From: an uncultured Prevotella sp.
GTDB lineage: Bacteria > Bacteroidota > Bacteroidia > Bacteroidales > Bacteroidaceae
Direction: 5' to 3'
NCBI GenBank assembly: GCA_934217675.1
Contig: CAKQCV010000016.1
Coordinates: forward strand, 1 to 48,095
Length of the DNA stretch: 48,095 nucleotides
Shown here: in pieces, positions 14,518 to 23,076 of the stretch
Layout of the letters: each line of letters starts with the position of its first letter
Position numbering within the stretch: the stretch's first letter is position 1
Position numbers and translations under genes: made by a program
Notes under the pieces: model-generated
Seen by the model: only the letters and a program-made list of their open reading frames with translations
The model's database searches: none
What the model was told of the DNA's origin: nothing

Positions 14518-16350
14518 ATGTATACGAACACATATTCTACATTCTGTAATTGCCTTGTCGCAACGGCAATGGCTGTTGTGGCATTTTCTTGTTCTCCGGC
14601 AAGAAAAAATATGGATGACAACAAATCGTATGTTTTGCTTGAAAAGGTTGTAGAACTGAATGCTGGAGGAAATAAGCAAGCCGCCGTTGTTCTTGCCGAC
14701 AGCGCTTTGGCTATGAATCCTGCCGACACAACCCGCTGTTGGCTACTGTGCGAAAAAACTGTGGCACTGACAGACATGGGTAAAATGGCTAAAGCTATAG
14801 CTATAGGAAAAGAGGCAATGGCATTGGCAAAGAGAAACAATGATGTGGACGCTCAACTCAACATGAGAGGAGCACTCGGAATAGCCTACCGGAGAATGGG
14901 GAAAATAGATTCTGCCATTGTGGAGTATAAAAAAGGTATCGAACTTGCTGTAAGAGAGAAAAACAGTGAATACGAAATATATCTTGACAACTGTGCTGCT
15001 GTGCTATTCAGCGAAAACAATCGCTTTGGCGAAGCTCTCGAATATTCACGACGAGCAGAAAAAACGGCTCTTGCTGCCAAAGACACTGTGGAATGGCTTT
15101 CGGCAAGGGCTAATGTGGGAGGAGCTTACTTGAGAATGAAAAGATATAAGGATGTGGTGAGGATAATGACGCCAATGTGGAATAACGTGTTGCACGTAGG
15201 CTACAATGTGCTCACGCTTAAATACCTTTCACATTTGCTAATGGCACACAACGAACTCAATAATGATGATAAATTGAATTACTATATGCGCTATGCCGAA
15301 AAAACGGTAAACGGGGCAAGTCCTACCAGTAATGGAGTGCTCGGTATACTCGAAATTAAAGCTGCCATGCTCGGCAAACAGAAGCGCTACTTCCAACAAT
15401 TGTCTTTGCTCGACAGCATAGCTGCAGCCTATAAAAACAACCATGCCATGCCTGAGAACAGACTCCTTTTTTCCAAAGCCACCTGCTTTTGGAATATGGG
15501 CAGAAAGGATGAAGCTTATAGAGCTTTGACACAAGCTTATCAAAAGCTTGACTCTGTGAAAAAGTTAGATGTGGAAAAAAGTCTGAGCGAATTTACTGCA
15601 AAATACAAAACTCTTGAAAAAGAGATGAAAATTGAACAGATGAGTCGTCGCGAGGCAGAACAGCAAAACCGTATTCTGTGGCTCGCTATTGCTGTTGCAG
15701 TCTTGGTGGGCGCCATCTGTATTGTTTTATACCGCAAGAGAATTGCTTCACAGCGTGCTGAACTTGAATGCAAGCGTAGCTATATAAGCGGACTGGAGAA
15801 TGAACGGAGGCGTTTGGCAAAAGAGTTGCATGATGGAGTGTGCAACGATATTCTTGCTGTCAATTTACTTATGGACATTGACGGAGGAAAAGCCAAAACA
15901 CAACTGCACAACGTGTGGCGCGATGCCCGTGACCTGTCGCATGCCCTCATGCCGCCTTTGTTTAACAATACTTCATTGCTTGAGGCTGTGGAACAATATA
16001 TAGAGGTCGTTTCCAAAGACATGAGTAAGGAAGTAAAACTTTCTGTCGTTGGTGCTGACAAGTGGAATGGGCTTCCGTCGAACATCTGTTACGAACTCTA
16101 CCGCATAATACAGGAGGCTGTGTCTAATGCAATAAAGTATGGAGAGGATAATTGTATATCCGTTACACTTGATGCGAGTGGCGGTAATCTCAAGGTATGC
16201 GTTGAGAATGTACTTGAATTCGAACACGTGGGCGATAGGCATAATGGCATTGGTATGGAAACGATAAATATGCGTGCCATAAGCATAGGAGCTACGGCAA
16301 GTTGTGGTTACAGCAACGGAAAATACACAGTTGAAATAAAATTAAAATGA
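14518..16350 (+). CDS. TPR-containing sensor histidine kinase (HisKA_3 type)
   Basis: This 610-residue protein starts with a lipoprotein-like signal (AVVAFSCSPARK, Cys near residue 25). A TPR array follows to about residue 350 (e.g. GALGIAYRRMGKIDSAIVEY). One membrane helix lies at about 391-408 (ILWLAIAVAVLVGAICIVLY), followed by a short coiled coil and the HisKA_3 dimerisation block with His438 in RRLAKELHDG. The HATPase domain has IIQEAVSNAIKYG and NGIGMETINMRA. The TPR region should be periplasmic and sense protein or peptide partners. It overlaps the response regulator by 4 nt, so the two form a cognate pair. Confidence 0.9.
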   Translation: MYTNTYSTFCNCLVATAMAVVAFSCSPARKNMDDNKSYVLLEKVVELNAGGNKQAAVVLADSALAMNPADTTRCWLLCEKTVALTDMGKMAKAIAIGKEAMALAKRNNDVDAQLNMRGALGIAYRRMGKIDSAIVEYKKGIELAVREKNSEYEIYLDNCAAVLFSENNRFGEALEYSRRAEKTALAAKDTVEWLSARANVGGAYLRMKRYKDVVRIMTPMWNNVLHVGYNVLTLKYLSHLLMAHNELNNDDKLNYYMRYAEKTVNGASPTSNGVLGILEIKAAMLGKQKRYFQQLSLLDSIAAAYKNNHAMPENRLLFSKATCFWNMGRKDEAYRALTQAYQKLDSVKKLDVEKSLSEFTAKYKTLEKEMKIEQMSRREAEQQNRILWLAIAVAVLVGAICIVLYRKRIASQRAELECKRSYISGLENERRRLAKELHDGVCNDILAVNLLMDIDGGKAKTQLHNVWRDARDLSHALMPPLFNNTSLLEAVEQYIEVVSKDMSKEVKLSVVGADKWNGLPSNICYELYRIIQEAVSNAIKYGEDNCISVTLDASGGNLKVCVENVLEFEHVGDRHNGIGMETINMRAISIGATASCGYSNGKYTVEIKLK

Positions 16351-16961
16351 GAATACTGATTATAGACGACCATCCTGTGGTCCTTTCAGGAATAAAGCTA
16401 TTGATAGGATACAATATGCCGGATTCTGACATCATTTCGGCATCTTCTGTTGATGAAGCACTTGATATCATCACCACTGGCAATGTTGAGGTTCTGATTA
16501 CCGACCTTGAATTTGCTGGCAGAAACGGAATTGAACTGATAGATAAAGTGCACGAGACAAGTCCACAAACAAAGGTCATTGTCTACACAATGCACGAAGA
16601 AGTGTGGGTAGTAAGGCAACTTCTCTCTGCCGACCCAGACGCCGTGGTGTTAAAGGCAGACGAACCTACGGAACTGACTCGCGCAATATCAATGATAAAG
16701 GATGGCAAAGGATATTACAGTACTACTTTCAACCGCTTGCTCAACAGTATATCTACATCACCAGATATGCTATCGAAGCGTGAGACTGAGATATTGCGGA
16801 TTACCGCCTGTGGCAAATCGGCTACTTATATTGCCACACAACTCGGCATATCGGTGAATACTGTGGAATTTCACCGTCGCAGAATAATGAAAAAACTTAA
16901 TGCCGCCAATGCGGCAGAGGCTGTAAACAAAGCAAGGGAACTGGGATTGTTTTCTTTGTGA
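16347..16961 (+). CDS. NarL/LuxR-family response regulator
   Basis: This 204-residue protein has a receiver domain (1-120) with the acidic pair in LIIDDHP, the phospho-acceptor Asp53 in LITDLEFAG, and VVLKAD around residue 104, where the Lys is the conserved switch-side Lys. A LuxR/GerE helix-turn-helix follows (about 140-204; LSKRETEILR, ATYIATQLGISVNTVEFHRR). It should be phosphorylated by the upstream TPR kinase and bind DNA as a dimer. The start codon overlaps the kinase stop. Likely targets include neighbouring exported-protein genes, but no operator could be defined. Confidence 0.93.
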   Translation: MRILIIDDHPVVLSGIKLLIGYNMPDSDIISASSVDEALDIITTGNVEVLITDLEFAGRNGIELIDKVHETSPQTKVIVYTMHEEVWVVRQLLSADPDAVVLKADEPTELTRAISMIKDGKGYYSTTFNRLLNSISTSPDMLSKRETEILRITACGKSATYIATQLGISVNTVEFHRRRIMKKLNAANAAEAVNKARELGLFSL

Positions 16962-17061
16962 AAGCGATGCCGTTTCACTTTGGCTTTTATGTAATAATCA
17001 ACAACACATAAACTACGGAAAACAATAGTTTGTTACCTACCCAAAATGATAGTTTTAATCC

Positions 17062-17092
17062 TTTGACAAGACGTTTCTAAAGGATAAATTTG
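17062..17092 (+). promoter_or_regulatory. Perfect-match Bacteroidota promoter for the orphan HTH gene
   Basis: TTTG at 17062-17065, 19 nt, then TAAATTTG at 17085-17092. This predicts a leader of about 65 nt before the ATG at 17166. A second TAAATTTG at 17113-17120 has no well-placed -33 box. Confidence 0.6.
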
Positions 17093-17165
17093 TAATATTT
17101 ACGCAGCGTTCCTAAATTTGTATACGGAAAAACAATGGGAAATATCAAACGTAACAGTAACAAAC

Positions 17166-17381
17166 ATGTGTGAATATAAAAAGGACCAAATAACAAAGCG
17201 AGAAATCGAAATCTTGGATTTATTGTCGAGAGGTTTAAGCAGCAATGATATAGCAGAAACCCTTTTTATATCAAAAAATACGGTAAACTTCCACCGTCGA
17301 CAGTTATTGAAGAAAACTAACTCCAAGAATATTGCCGAACTTATAGGTAAAGCCTACAGACATGGAATATTGACCGAATGA
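17166..17381 (+). CDS. Stand-alone LuxR/GerE-type DNA-binding protein
   Basis: The protein has 71 residues from the ATG at 17166; a TTG at 17118 would add 16 residues with no family similarity. It is almost only a LuxR-type helix-turn-helix: ITKREIEILDLLSRGLSSND, then IAETLFISKNTVNFHRRQLL, then KKTNSKNIAELIGKAYRHG. No receiver or ligand domain is present. Many positions match the DNA-binding half of the response regulator just upstream (KRE-EIL, IA--L-IS-NTV-FHRR, KK-N). It has its own promoter. It may modulate the same sites as the regulator, or be a remnant of a second one. Confidence 0.75.
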   Translation: MCEYKKDQITKREIEILDLLSRGLSSNDIAETLFISKNTVNFHRRQLLKKTNSKNIAELIGKAYRHGILTE

Positions 17382-17499
17382 CAAAACATTGTATATATCT
17401 TCTCATTTGTATCATCAGTCTATATCATATTGTCACATGGTTATCTTGTATAGCACAATTTTTATATAAACAGAATTATTAATCCTAAAGATACGAAAC

Positions 17500-19752
17500 A
17501 TGAAAAAAAATCTACTTTTGATTCTTGCCATGACTTCTATTGCATCATACGGGCAAGGTTTACGTCTTGGAAATTATTACTACAAACAGCAGAAGCAGAA
17601 AACTGAACTTCAAAAGAAAATTGCAACAACCACTTGCAACAAGACTGAAGAAAGAGATGTTACAAGCAGAAGGCTACAGAAGGGTATTTATATAGATCAA
17701 GCTATGAAGACGATGGGCGACAACATTTACCGCTATGTTTTTGCTTATAACAAGAACATGGAACGTAGTTCTGAAACAATATACAAGAAACACTTCAACG
17801 GAGTGGAATGGTCGGCCGAAGAACTTTACAACAAAGGAGTATATACCTATGAATATGACTCTCAAGGCAGAATTATATTAAAGAAAGTGATATATGAAAA
17901 ACCATATACAGAATTTGATTCCTATTTCGTATCTGTAGATTACTTTAATGATGACTATACGCTATATACAAATTCCATCATAACCGACACTGGAGAGTAT
18001 TGCGACAGCGAATGGAGCTTTTGGAAAAATGGTAAGTTGCGCCATTACACTGTTTTTGACGGTCACAGTTCTAATCAGAGGGAAGAGCGGTCTGTTTCGT
18101 TCGATCAAAACGGTAACTGCACAAGGATGGCTGCGGATTATAAATCAAAGCAGTTTTCGGGAACTCTGAACGACTCCACCATTATACACAACGATACATA
18201 CTACGGCTATGACAACCCCAAAACTATAGAGAGCTATGTGTACAATCCATTGAACGGCAAACTGACAGAGTACAAAGTATGGGGGATTAACGATGAAAGT
18301 CGCAAGTATGAATACATCTACGATGCTCAAGGCAGAATATCGGCAATAAAGAAATACTATGATGCAGATGATGCAGATGTAGACCATTCTAAAATTCCGG
18401 CAAAGGCAATGAATGTGGAATTTTCGACAAATGAACCTAAATGGCGACTTGAATACAATGAGACATACACTTATTTCAATGACGAAGTGTATAGTATAGG
18501 CAACCCGTGGCACGATATTTTTGGTATGGATGGTCCACTTGTCAATCGCCATCTTGTTGACGATGATTACGAGCCGGACATGCCATGGGTAGAGGACTTG
18601 ACATTCAACCGCGATGCCAACGGCAAACTGCTCTCTGTGGTTTCCCAAAAAAACGAAGAAGAAGGTTTTATAGAGGAGAACACGTTTAACGTTGATGCTA
18701 ACGGACATATCACAAGACAATTCATCCATTCAAAAGAGTCATGGGAAGGCAGTGATTATAATGAGGAGACTATAACTATTGACTATAATTGGCATGGGGA
18801 ACTACTGACAAGCAGTCATGAAACTTATTCGTACAAAAGTTCTTATAATGGAAACAATACATACACTCGCGACTGTTCATATTCCTATGGCGACGGAACC
18901 TTCGCCTACAAAAGACTGTCATCTGGCAATGACTACAGCGGAAGTAGCGAGAGGAGCGGCAGCATAACGAAGCTTAACAATGGATTCAAAATTGTTGAAG
19001 ATGACAAATACGACCGAGACATCTTTATTCAGGAGGTGCAGACGGAAGATATAAGCTTCATCCGTCCGAACCTTATCTGTGACTACGAAGGCTTCAGCAC
19101 CGACAGCACCATTGTGGTATCGGTTAAAGACCGTGAGGTGGTTTATTCAAATCAACGAGGAAATACATATGGAGATGGATTGGGTTGGACAGACTTTGAA
19201 TATACTTTGGGCGACGCGTCAGCATACGCCAATACAAATGACGAGACATATTTCTCTGTTTCACATGAAGGCGATAAGACCATTTGCTGTAATGCCAAGG
19301 GAATGTTAGTATTTGAGCTTCAAGGCAACAGGTTATTGAAGGAGAGAATATATGAAGAATTATATAATGGTAATGTGGCGCAAATCCCAAGTTGTGTTTC
19401 AATTCCAGATGCAGGTTATATCATTAAAGAAATTACATACAGCTATGATGAGAACGGACTTGTAAACGGACAGACAGTGACCACCATAGATCAGAACGGC
19501 ACAACGATAGATGAAACTAAAGTTGAGGTAATCTATAATCCAGCAAGCGGAATAGATACAGTCAATGCTTCAACAGGCAATAACCTTAGTCTCAGTGGTA
19601 GAACACTGGGTATAGCCAACGGTTCATTCTCTGTGTATTCTCTTGATGGCACCATGCTTGCCAGCGATGCTAAGTCGTTCCAGTTCCAGCAAGGTGGCAG
19701 ATACATCGTTATGTCAAATAGCGGTAAGACAATCAAGGTAAATGTGAGATAA
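17500..19752 (+). CDS. Large exported YD-repeat-like protein with C-terminal sorting domain
   Basis: This 750-residue protein has a signal peptide (LLLILAMTSIASYGQ). The body is rich in Tyr, Asp and Asn and carries repeated YEYDSQGRI-, YEYIYDAQGRISAI- and YSYDENGLV-type units resembling RHS/YD repeats, at about 122-130, 268-282 and 648-656. The C-terminus has GSFSVYSLDGTMLAS and GGRYIVMSNSGKTIKVNV, a type A T9SS-like sorting domain. It is probably carried to the cell surface or medium. No toxin domain was seen at the C-terminus, unlike classical RHS toxins. It lies 118 nt after the orphan HTH gene, which may regulate it. A terminator follows. Confidence 0.65.
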   Translation: MKKNLLLILAMTSIASYGQGLRLGNYYYKQQKQKTELQKKIATTTCNKTEERDVTSRRLQKGIYIDQAMKTMGDNIYRYVFAYNKNMERSSETIYKKHFNGVEWSAEELYNKGVYTYEYDSQGRIILKKVIYEKPYTEFDSYFVSVDYFNDDYTLYTNSIITDTGEYCDSEWSFWKNGKLRHYTVFDGHSSNQREERSVSFDQNGNCTRMAADYKSKQFSGTLNDSTIIHNDTYYGYDNPKTIESYVYNPLNGKLTEYKVWGINDESRKYEYIYDAQGRISAIKKYYDADDADVDHSKIPAKAMNVEFSTNEPKWRLEYNETYTYFNDEVYSIGNPWHDIFGMDGPLVNRHLVDDDYEPDMPWVEDLTFNRDANGKLLSVVSQKNEEEGFIEENTFNVDANGHITRQFIHSKESWEGSDYNEETITIDYNWHGELLTSSHETYSYKSSYNGNNTYTRDCSYSYGDGTFAYKRLSSGNDYSGSSERSGSITKLNNGFKIVEDDKYDRDIFIQEVQTEDISFIRPNLICDYEGFSTDSTIVVSVKDREVVYSNQRGNTYGDGLGWTDFEYTLGDASAYANTNDETYFSVSHEGDKTICCNAKGMLVFELQGNRLLKERIYEELYNGNVAQIPSCVSIPDAGYIIKEITYSYDENGLVNGQTVTTIDQNGTTIDETKVEVIYNPASGIDTVNASTGNNLSLSGRTLGIANGSFSVYSLDGTMLASDAKSFQFQQGGRYIVMSNSGKTIKVNVR

Positions 19753-19812
19753 GAGCCATATCAAGATACCAATACAACAAATATATAACGATAGTAGGTC
19801 TGAAACATCCAT

Positions 19813-19856
19813 AAGTCGTTCTGAATAGACATTTTATCATTCAGAACGACTTTTTC
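19813..19856 (+). terminator. Terminator after the YD-repeat-like gene
   Basis: A perfect 14-bp stem AAGTCGTTCTGAAT (19813-19826) / ATTCAGAACGACTT (19839-19852) followed by Ts. Confidence 0.9.
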
Positions 19857-19924
19857 TATATGCCTTTTCAAAATAATATTGCATTTGATGAATGGTATAA
19901 AATGGCTCATATACACGTAATAAA

Positions 19925-19960
19925 CAAAAAAAGAGGTACTTACTTGCGTAAACACCTCTT
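19925..19960 (-). terminator. Terminator of the tRNA-Arg transcript
   Basis: On the minus strand AAGAGGT (from 19960) pairs with ACCTCTT (to 19931) and is followed by seven Ts. It lies 21 nt past the tRNA 3' end. Confidence 0.7.
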
Positions 19961-19980
19961 CTTGAAACTTAATTAATTTG

Positions 19981-20054
19981 TGACTCCGCTGGGATTCAAA
20001 CCCGGAACCTTCTGATCCGTAGTCAGATGCTCTATTCAGTTGAGCTACGGAGCC
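19981..20054 (-). tRNA. tRNA-Arg (anticodon ACG)
   Basis: This 74-nt cloverleaf on the minus strand has acceptor GGCTCCG / CGGAGTC (one G-U), a D arm with TAGCTCAACTGAATAGAGC, and anticodon arm TCTGA-CTACGGA-TCAGA. Loop positions 34-36 are ACG. The T arm is CCGGG-TTTGAAT-CCCAG. The ACG anticodon becomes ICG after deamination by TadA and reads CGU, CGC and CGA. CCA is not encoded. The T stem has a C-A mismatch at its second pair. A promoter and a terminator flank the gene, so it is transcribed alone. Confidence 0.95.
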
Positions 20055-20072
20055 ATTTCTTAATTGCGAGTG

Positions 20073-20104
20073 CAAAGGTATGACTTTATTTTCAAATATA
20101 CAAA
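20073..20104 (-). promoter_or_regulatory. Promoter of the tRNA-Arg gene
   Basis: On the minus strand TTTG (20104-20101), 20 nt, then TACCTTTG (20080-20073), 18 nt upstream of the mature tRNA 5' end. Confidence 0.7.
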
Positions 20105-20234
20105 TGTTTGGAGACTTTTTTTTATTCTTTTTTCTTTTCTATTACATTGTTAAGCGCAAAATGTGGATGTATATAGGGTTACACCTTATTATATAGATAC
20201 AGACTAATATTATTGTTGTTAATCACGATGTCTC

Positions 20235-20314
20235 GTTGTTAGCTGTCGGCTTGCAGTTGCTAACCTGTCGTTTCTCTTGTCAATAGGTCTCGGCTAACAG
20301 TTGTTAAACTGCCG
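20235..20314. repeat. Three imperfect direct repeats upstream of the TonB receptor
   Basis: Copies GTTGTTAGCTGTCG (20235-20248), GTTGCTAACCTGTCG (20256-20270) and GTTGTTAAACTGCCG (20300-20314). GTTAGC (20238-20243) and GCTAAC (20259-20264) are also inverted repeats. They lie in the otherwise gene-free tRNA-TonB gap and could be regulator sites. I see nothing else between 20105 and 20418. Confidence 0.4.
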
Positions 20315-20418
20315 TCTTTTGTTCGGATATATTTATAGAACACGAAGCCAAATGTTTGGTATCTTTAAAAGTTTTTATAGGTAAGACAATAATTCGGCAT
20401 AAAGTACGTTTATATGAA

Positions 20419-22806
20419 ATGATGGAAAAGAAATCTATTATATTGATAATATTGCTGAATTTGTTTTGTATTGCAATAACGGCTCAAACTTTCACCCTTC
20501 AGGGGCGAGTAACAGACAGCAGTAATAATCCTGTAGAACTTGCCACTGTATCAGTGGTAAAGCAGGGGCGAGTAGCTATGACAAATCTCAAAGGTGAGTA
20601 TTCTATGCAATTGCATTCTGCCGATAGTGTTGTTGTACGTTTTTCTATGGTGGGATACAAAACCAAGACACGAGTTCTTAGAAAGCCTCGTGGAAAACAG
20701 ACGTTGATAATACAGTTGTTTGATGATAACCAAATCAGTGAGGTAACTGTTGTAGGAAAGAAACGTCAGACGGGAACAACAGAGCAGCTTGACGTGAAGA
20801 ATGCTAAAAACACGCCGTCAACGACGGGTAACGCAGTAGAGGAGCTTATACAACAACAGGCTGGAGTGTCGACTCATAGTGAGCTGTCGTCGCAGTATAA
20901 TGTGAGAGGTGGAAGCTTTGATGAGAATAGTGTATATATTAATGGTGTAGAAATTTACAGACCGTTCTTGGTTAGAAGTGGTCAGCAAGAAGGACTGTCG
21001 ATTATCAATCCAGATATGGTTAAGAGCATAGGCTTTTCTACTGGAGGATTTGAGGCTAAGTATGGTGACAAAATGTCGTCGGCACTTGATATAACATATC
21101 GTCAGCCAGAGAAAAAAGTTGAAGGCAAGGCTTCAGCAAGTTTATTGGGTGGGTCGTTGTATTTGGGATTAAGCAACAAGAAATTTTCATGGAGCAACGG
21201 CTTGAGATATAAGACCAACAGGTATCTGCTTGGTTCATTAGATACAAAGGGAGAATATGATCCGAGTTTTTTGGATTATCAGACTTATCTAACTTACAAG
21301 CCAAATAAACGCTGGTCAGTTTCATTTATGGGTGATATCTCGGACAACCATTATAATTTTAAACCTTCAGACCGGGAAACAAATTTCGGAACGATGGAGA
21401 ACGTGAAGTCGTTTAAGGTTTATTTTGATGGAAAAGAGAAAGATTTGTTCAGAACATATTTTGGAACATTTAATATTACCAGGCATTTTACAGACAAGAC
21501 ATCTCTCTCGCTGATAGGTTCTGCCTACAGTACAAATGAACAAGAGAAGTATGATATTCAGGGGCAGTATTGGCTCACGCAGACAGAAACGAGCGAGAAT
21601 CTTGGAGTGGGTACTTATATGGAACATGCCCGAAACTATTTGAAGGCAAATGTGAAGAGTCTTAAACTTGCTTTTGCCCATAAGGCAAAGCGTCATGATG
21701 TGCTTGCAGGAATTACATACAAGATTGAGCATATTGATGAATACAGCAAGGAGTATGAGATGCGTGATTCAAGCGGATATAATATTCCTCATACAGGAAG
21801 TGACTTGAAGATGATTTATTCGCTTAATGCGAGGAACAGGCTTGATGCAAACCGCTTGGAAACTTATATACAAGACACGTATAAGTTTACAAGCCGTGGC
21901 GAACACACTTTTTTCACTCTTAATTACGGTCTGCGTTTCAGTCATTGGAATTTCAACAAAGAAACAATATTAAGTCCAAGAGTATCGCTGAGTATTGTTC
22001 CGCCGTATAATAATAATGTTACGTTGCGCTTTGCTGCCGGACTTTATTATCAGGCACCGTTTTTTAAAGAGTTGAGAGATACGACAACAGTTGACGGTAC
22101 GACATATGCCACTCTTAACAAGAAGATAAAAAGCCAGCGTTCCATTCATTTCATAGCAGCCTACGACTATAAGTTCAAACTTAATGAACGTCCGTATAGG
22201 TTTACGGCAGAGGCTTATTATAAGGCTCTTGGAAATATTGTTCCGTATAGTGTAAATAATGTGAAGGTGGTGTATGATGCAAGTCAGCAATGTAGTGGTC
22301 ATGCTATGGGACTTGATTTGAAACTGTATGGAGAGTTTGTGCCAGGTACAGACTCATGGGTAAGTCTTTCGTTGATGGATACGAAGATAAACTTGAATGG
22401 ACGGTCGTTGCCGTTACCTACAGACCAGAGGTATGCTTTGAACCTGTTCTTTACAGATTATTTTCCTGGAACAGATAAATGGAAGATGTCTTTAAAACTT
22501 GCTTTTGCCGATGGATTGCCATTTGGACCTCCGCACCGTGATCTTTCAACAATGCAGTTCCGAGCATCGGCTTATAAGAGGGCAGATATAGGTATGAGTT
22601 ATCGCTTGTTTGACAGAGATAAAAGTGAGAGCAAGAAAAAATCATTCTTCAAAAATGTTTGGTTGGGAGTTGATTGCTTGAATCTGTTTGGAATAAACAA
22701 TGTTAATTCATATTATTGGATAACAGATGTTACTAACCAACAGTATGCTGTTCCTAATTATCTGACAGGAAGACAACTTAATGCACGAATTTCGGTAGAA
22801 TTCTAA
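20419..22806 (+). CDS. TonB-dependent outer-membrane receptor with CarboxypepD_reg-like domain
   Basis: The protein has 795 residues from the ATG at 20419; a TTG 63 nt upstream lacks a sensible signal sequence. The signal peptide is IILIILLNLFCIAITAQT. An N-terminal carboxypeptidase-regulatory-like domain follows (about 26-105; FTLQGRVTDSSNNPVELATV), then the plug (about 135-240; VEELIQQQAGVSTHSE, YNVRGGSFDENSVYINGVEI), then a beta-barrel ending in ISVEF, with a terminal Phe. It imports a ligand using TonB-ExbBD energy. No SusD-like lipoprotein is adjacent, so it is not a classical SusCD pair. A terminator follows at once. Substrate unknown. Confidence 0.9.
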   Translation: MMEKKSIILIILLNLFCIAITAQTFTLQGRVTDSSNNPVELATVSVVKQGRVAMTNLKGEYSMQLHSADSVVVRFSMVGYKTKTRVLRKPRGKQTLIIQLFDDNQISEVTVVGKKRQTGTTEQLDVKNAKNTPSTTGNAVEELIQQQAGVSTHSELSSQYNVRGGSFDENSVYINGVEIYRPFLVRSGQQEGLSIINPDMVKSIGFSTGGFEAKYGDKMSSALDITYRQPEKKVEGKASASLLGGSLYLGLSNKKFSWSNGLRYKTNRYLLGSLDTKGEYDPSFLDYQTYLTYKPNKRWSVSFMGDISDNHYNFKPSDRETNFGTMENVKSFKVYFDGKEKDLFRTYFGTFNITRHFTDKTSLSLIGSAYSTNEQEKYDIQGQYWLTQTETSENLGVGTYMEHARNYLKANVKSLKLAFAHKAKRHDVLAGITYKIEHIDEYSKEYEMRDSSGYNIPHTGSDLKMIYSLNARNRLDANRLETYIQDTYKFTSRGEHTFFTLNYGLRFSHWNFNKETILSPRVSLSIVPPYNNNVTLRFAAGLYYQAPFFKELRDTTTVDGTTYATLNKKIKSQRSIHFIAAYDYKFKLNERPYRFTAEAYYKALGNIVPYSVNNVKVVYDASQQCSGHAMGLDLKLYGEFVPGTDSWVSLSLMDTKINLNGRSLPLPTDQRYALNLFFTDYFPGTDKWKMSLKLAFADGLPFGPPHRDLSTMQFRASAYKRADIGMSYRLFDRDKSESKKKSFFKNVWLGVDCLNLFGINNVNSYYWITDVTNQQYAVPNYLTGRQLNARISVEF

Positions 22807-22810
22807 TTAT

Positions 22811-22846
22811 AAAAGTTCCGTAGCAAAGTGCTATGGAACTTTTATT
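22811..22846 (+). terminator. Terminator after the TonB-dependent receptor
   Basis: AAAAGTTCCGTAGCA (22811-22825) pairs with TGCTATGGAACTTTT (22829-22843), 15 bp with one G-U pair and an AAG loop. It starts 4 nt after the stop. Confidence 0.9.
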
Positions 22847-22937
22847 TTAAATAGATATGTTTTATAACATATTTGTAATTAAAACGTGTGTAAAATGATT
22901 TAATTATAAAAATAAAGACAGAAAAACTTACGGTTTG

Positions 22938-22968
22938 TTTGTGTGTTAAATAAAAATGCTTATCTTTG
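22938..22968 (+). promoter_or_regulatory. Promoter of the leucine operon
   Basis: TTTG at 22938-22941, 19 nt, then TATCTTTG at 22961-22968. The predicted transcript starts about 20 nt before the leader peptide ATG at 22996. Confidence 0.75.
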
Positions 22969-22995
22969 CAAGCGTAAACAAAATAAAAATTAAAT

Positions 22996-23076
22996 ATGAA
23001 TTCGACTAATGTTTTTCGCAGCCTATTCCTACTACTACAGCAATTAGTTGTAGGCGAAAGGTGTGTTATATCATAG
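22996..23076 (+). CDS. leuL: Leucine operon leader peptide
   Basis: This 26-codon frame between the promoter and leuA encodes MNSTNVFRSLFLLLQQLVVG followed by ERCVIS, ending at TAG 23074-23076. Five Leu codons fall within eight positions (codons 10, 12, 13, 14 and 17; four are CTA, one TTA). It sits directly before mutually exclusive RNA hairpins and a terminator. This is the layout of leu leader peptides that sense charged tRNA-Leu by ribosome stalling. The peptide itself is probably non-functional. The symbol leuL is used by analogy; sequence identity with enteric leuL is not claimed. Confidence 0.8.
   Translation: MNSTNVFRSLFLLLQQLVVGERCVIS

Noticed and set aside
16962..17165. Longer orphan HTH gene starting at the TTG at 17118
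   Set aside because: The added residues show no HTH-family similarity and the TTG lies in a second TAAATTTG box. The ATG at 17166 matches the conserved domain start.
17500..19752. RHS toxin with immunity gene
   Set aside because: The C-terminus is a sorting domain rather than a toxin domain, and no small immunity-like gene follows before the terminator.
20419..22806. SusCD-type polysaccharide utilisation locus
   Set aside because: The receptor has no SusD partner, glycoside hydrolase or sensor next to it, and terminators or the leu operon flank it.
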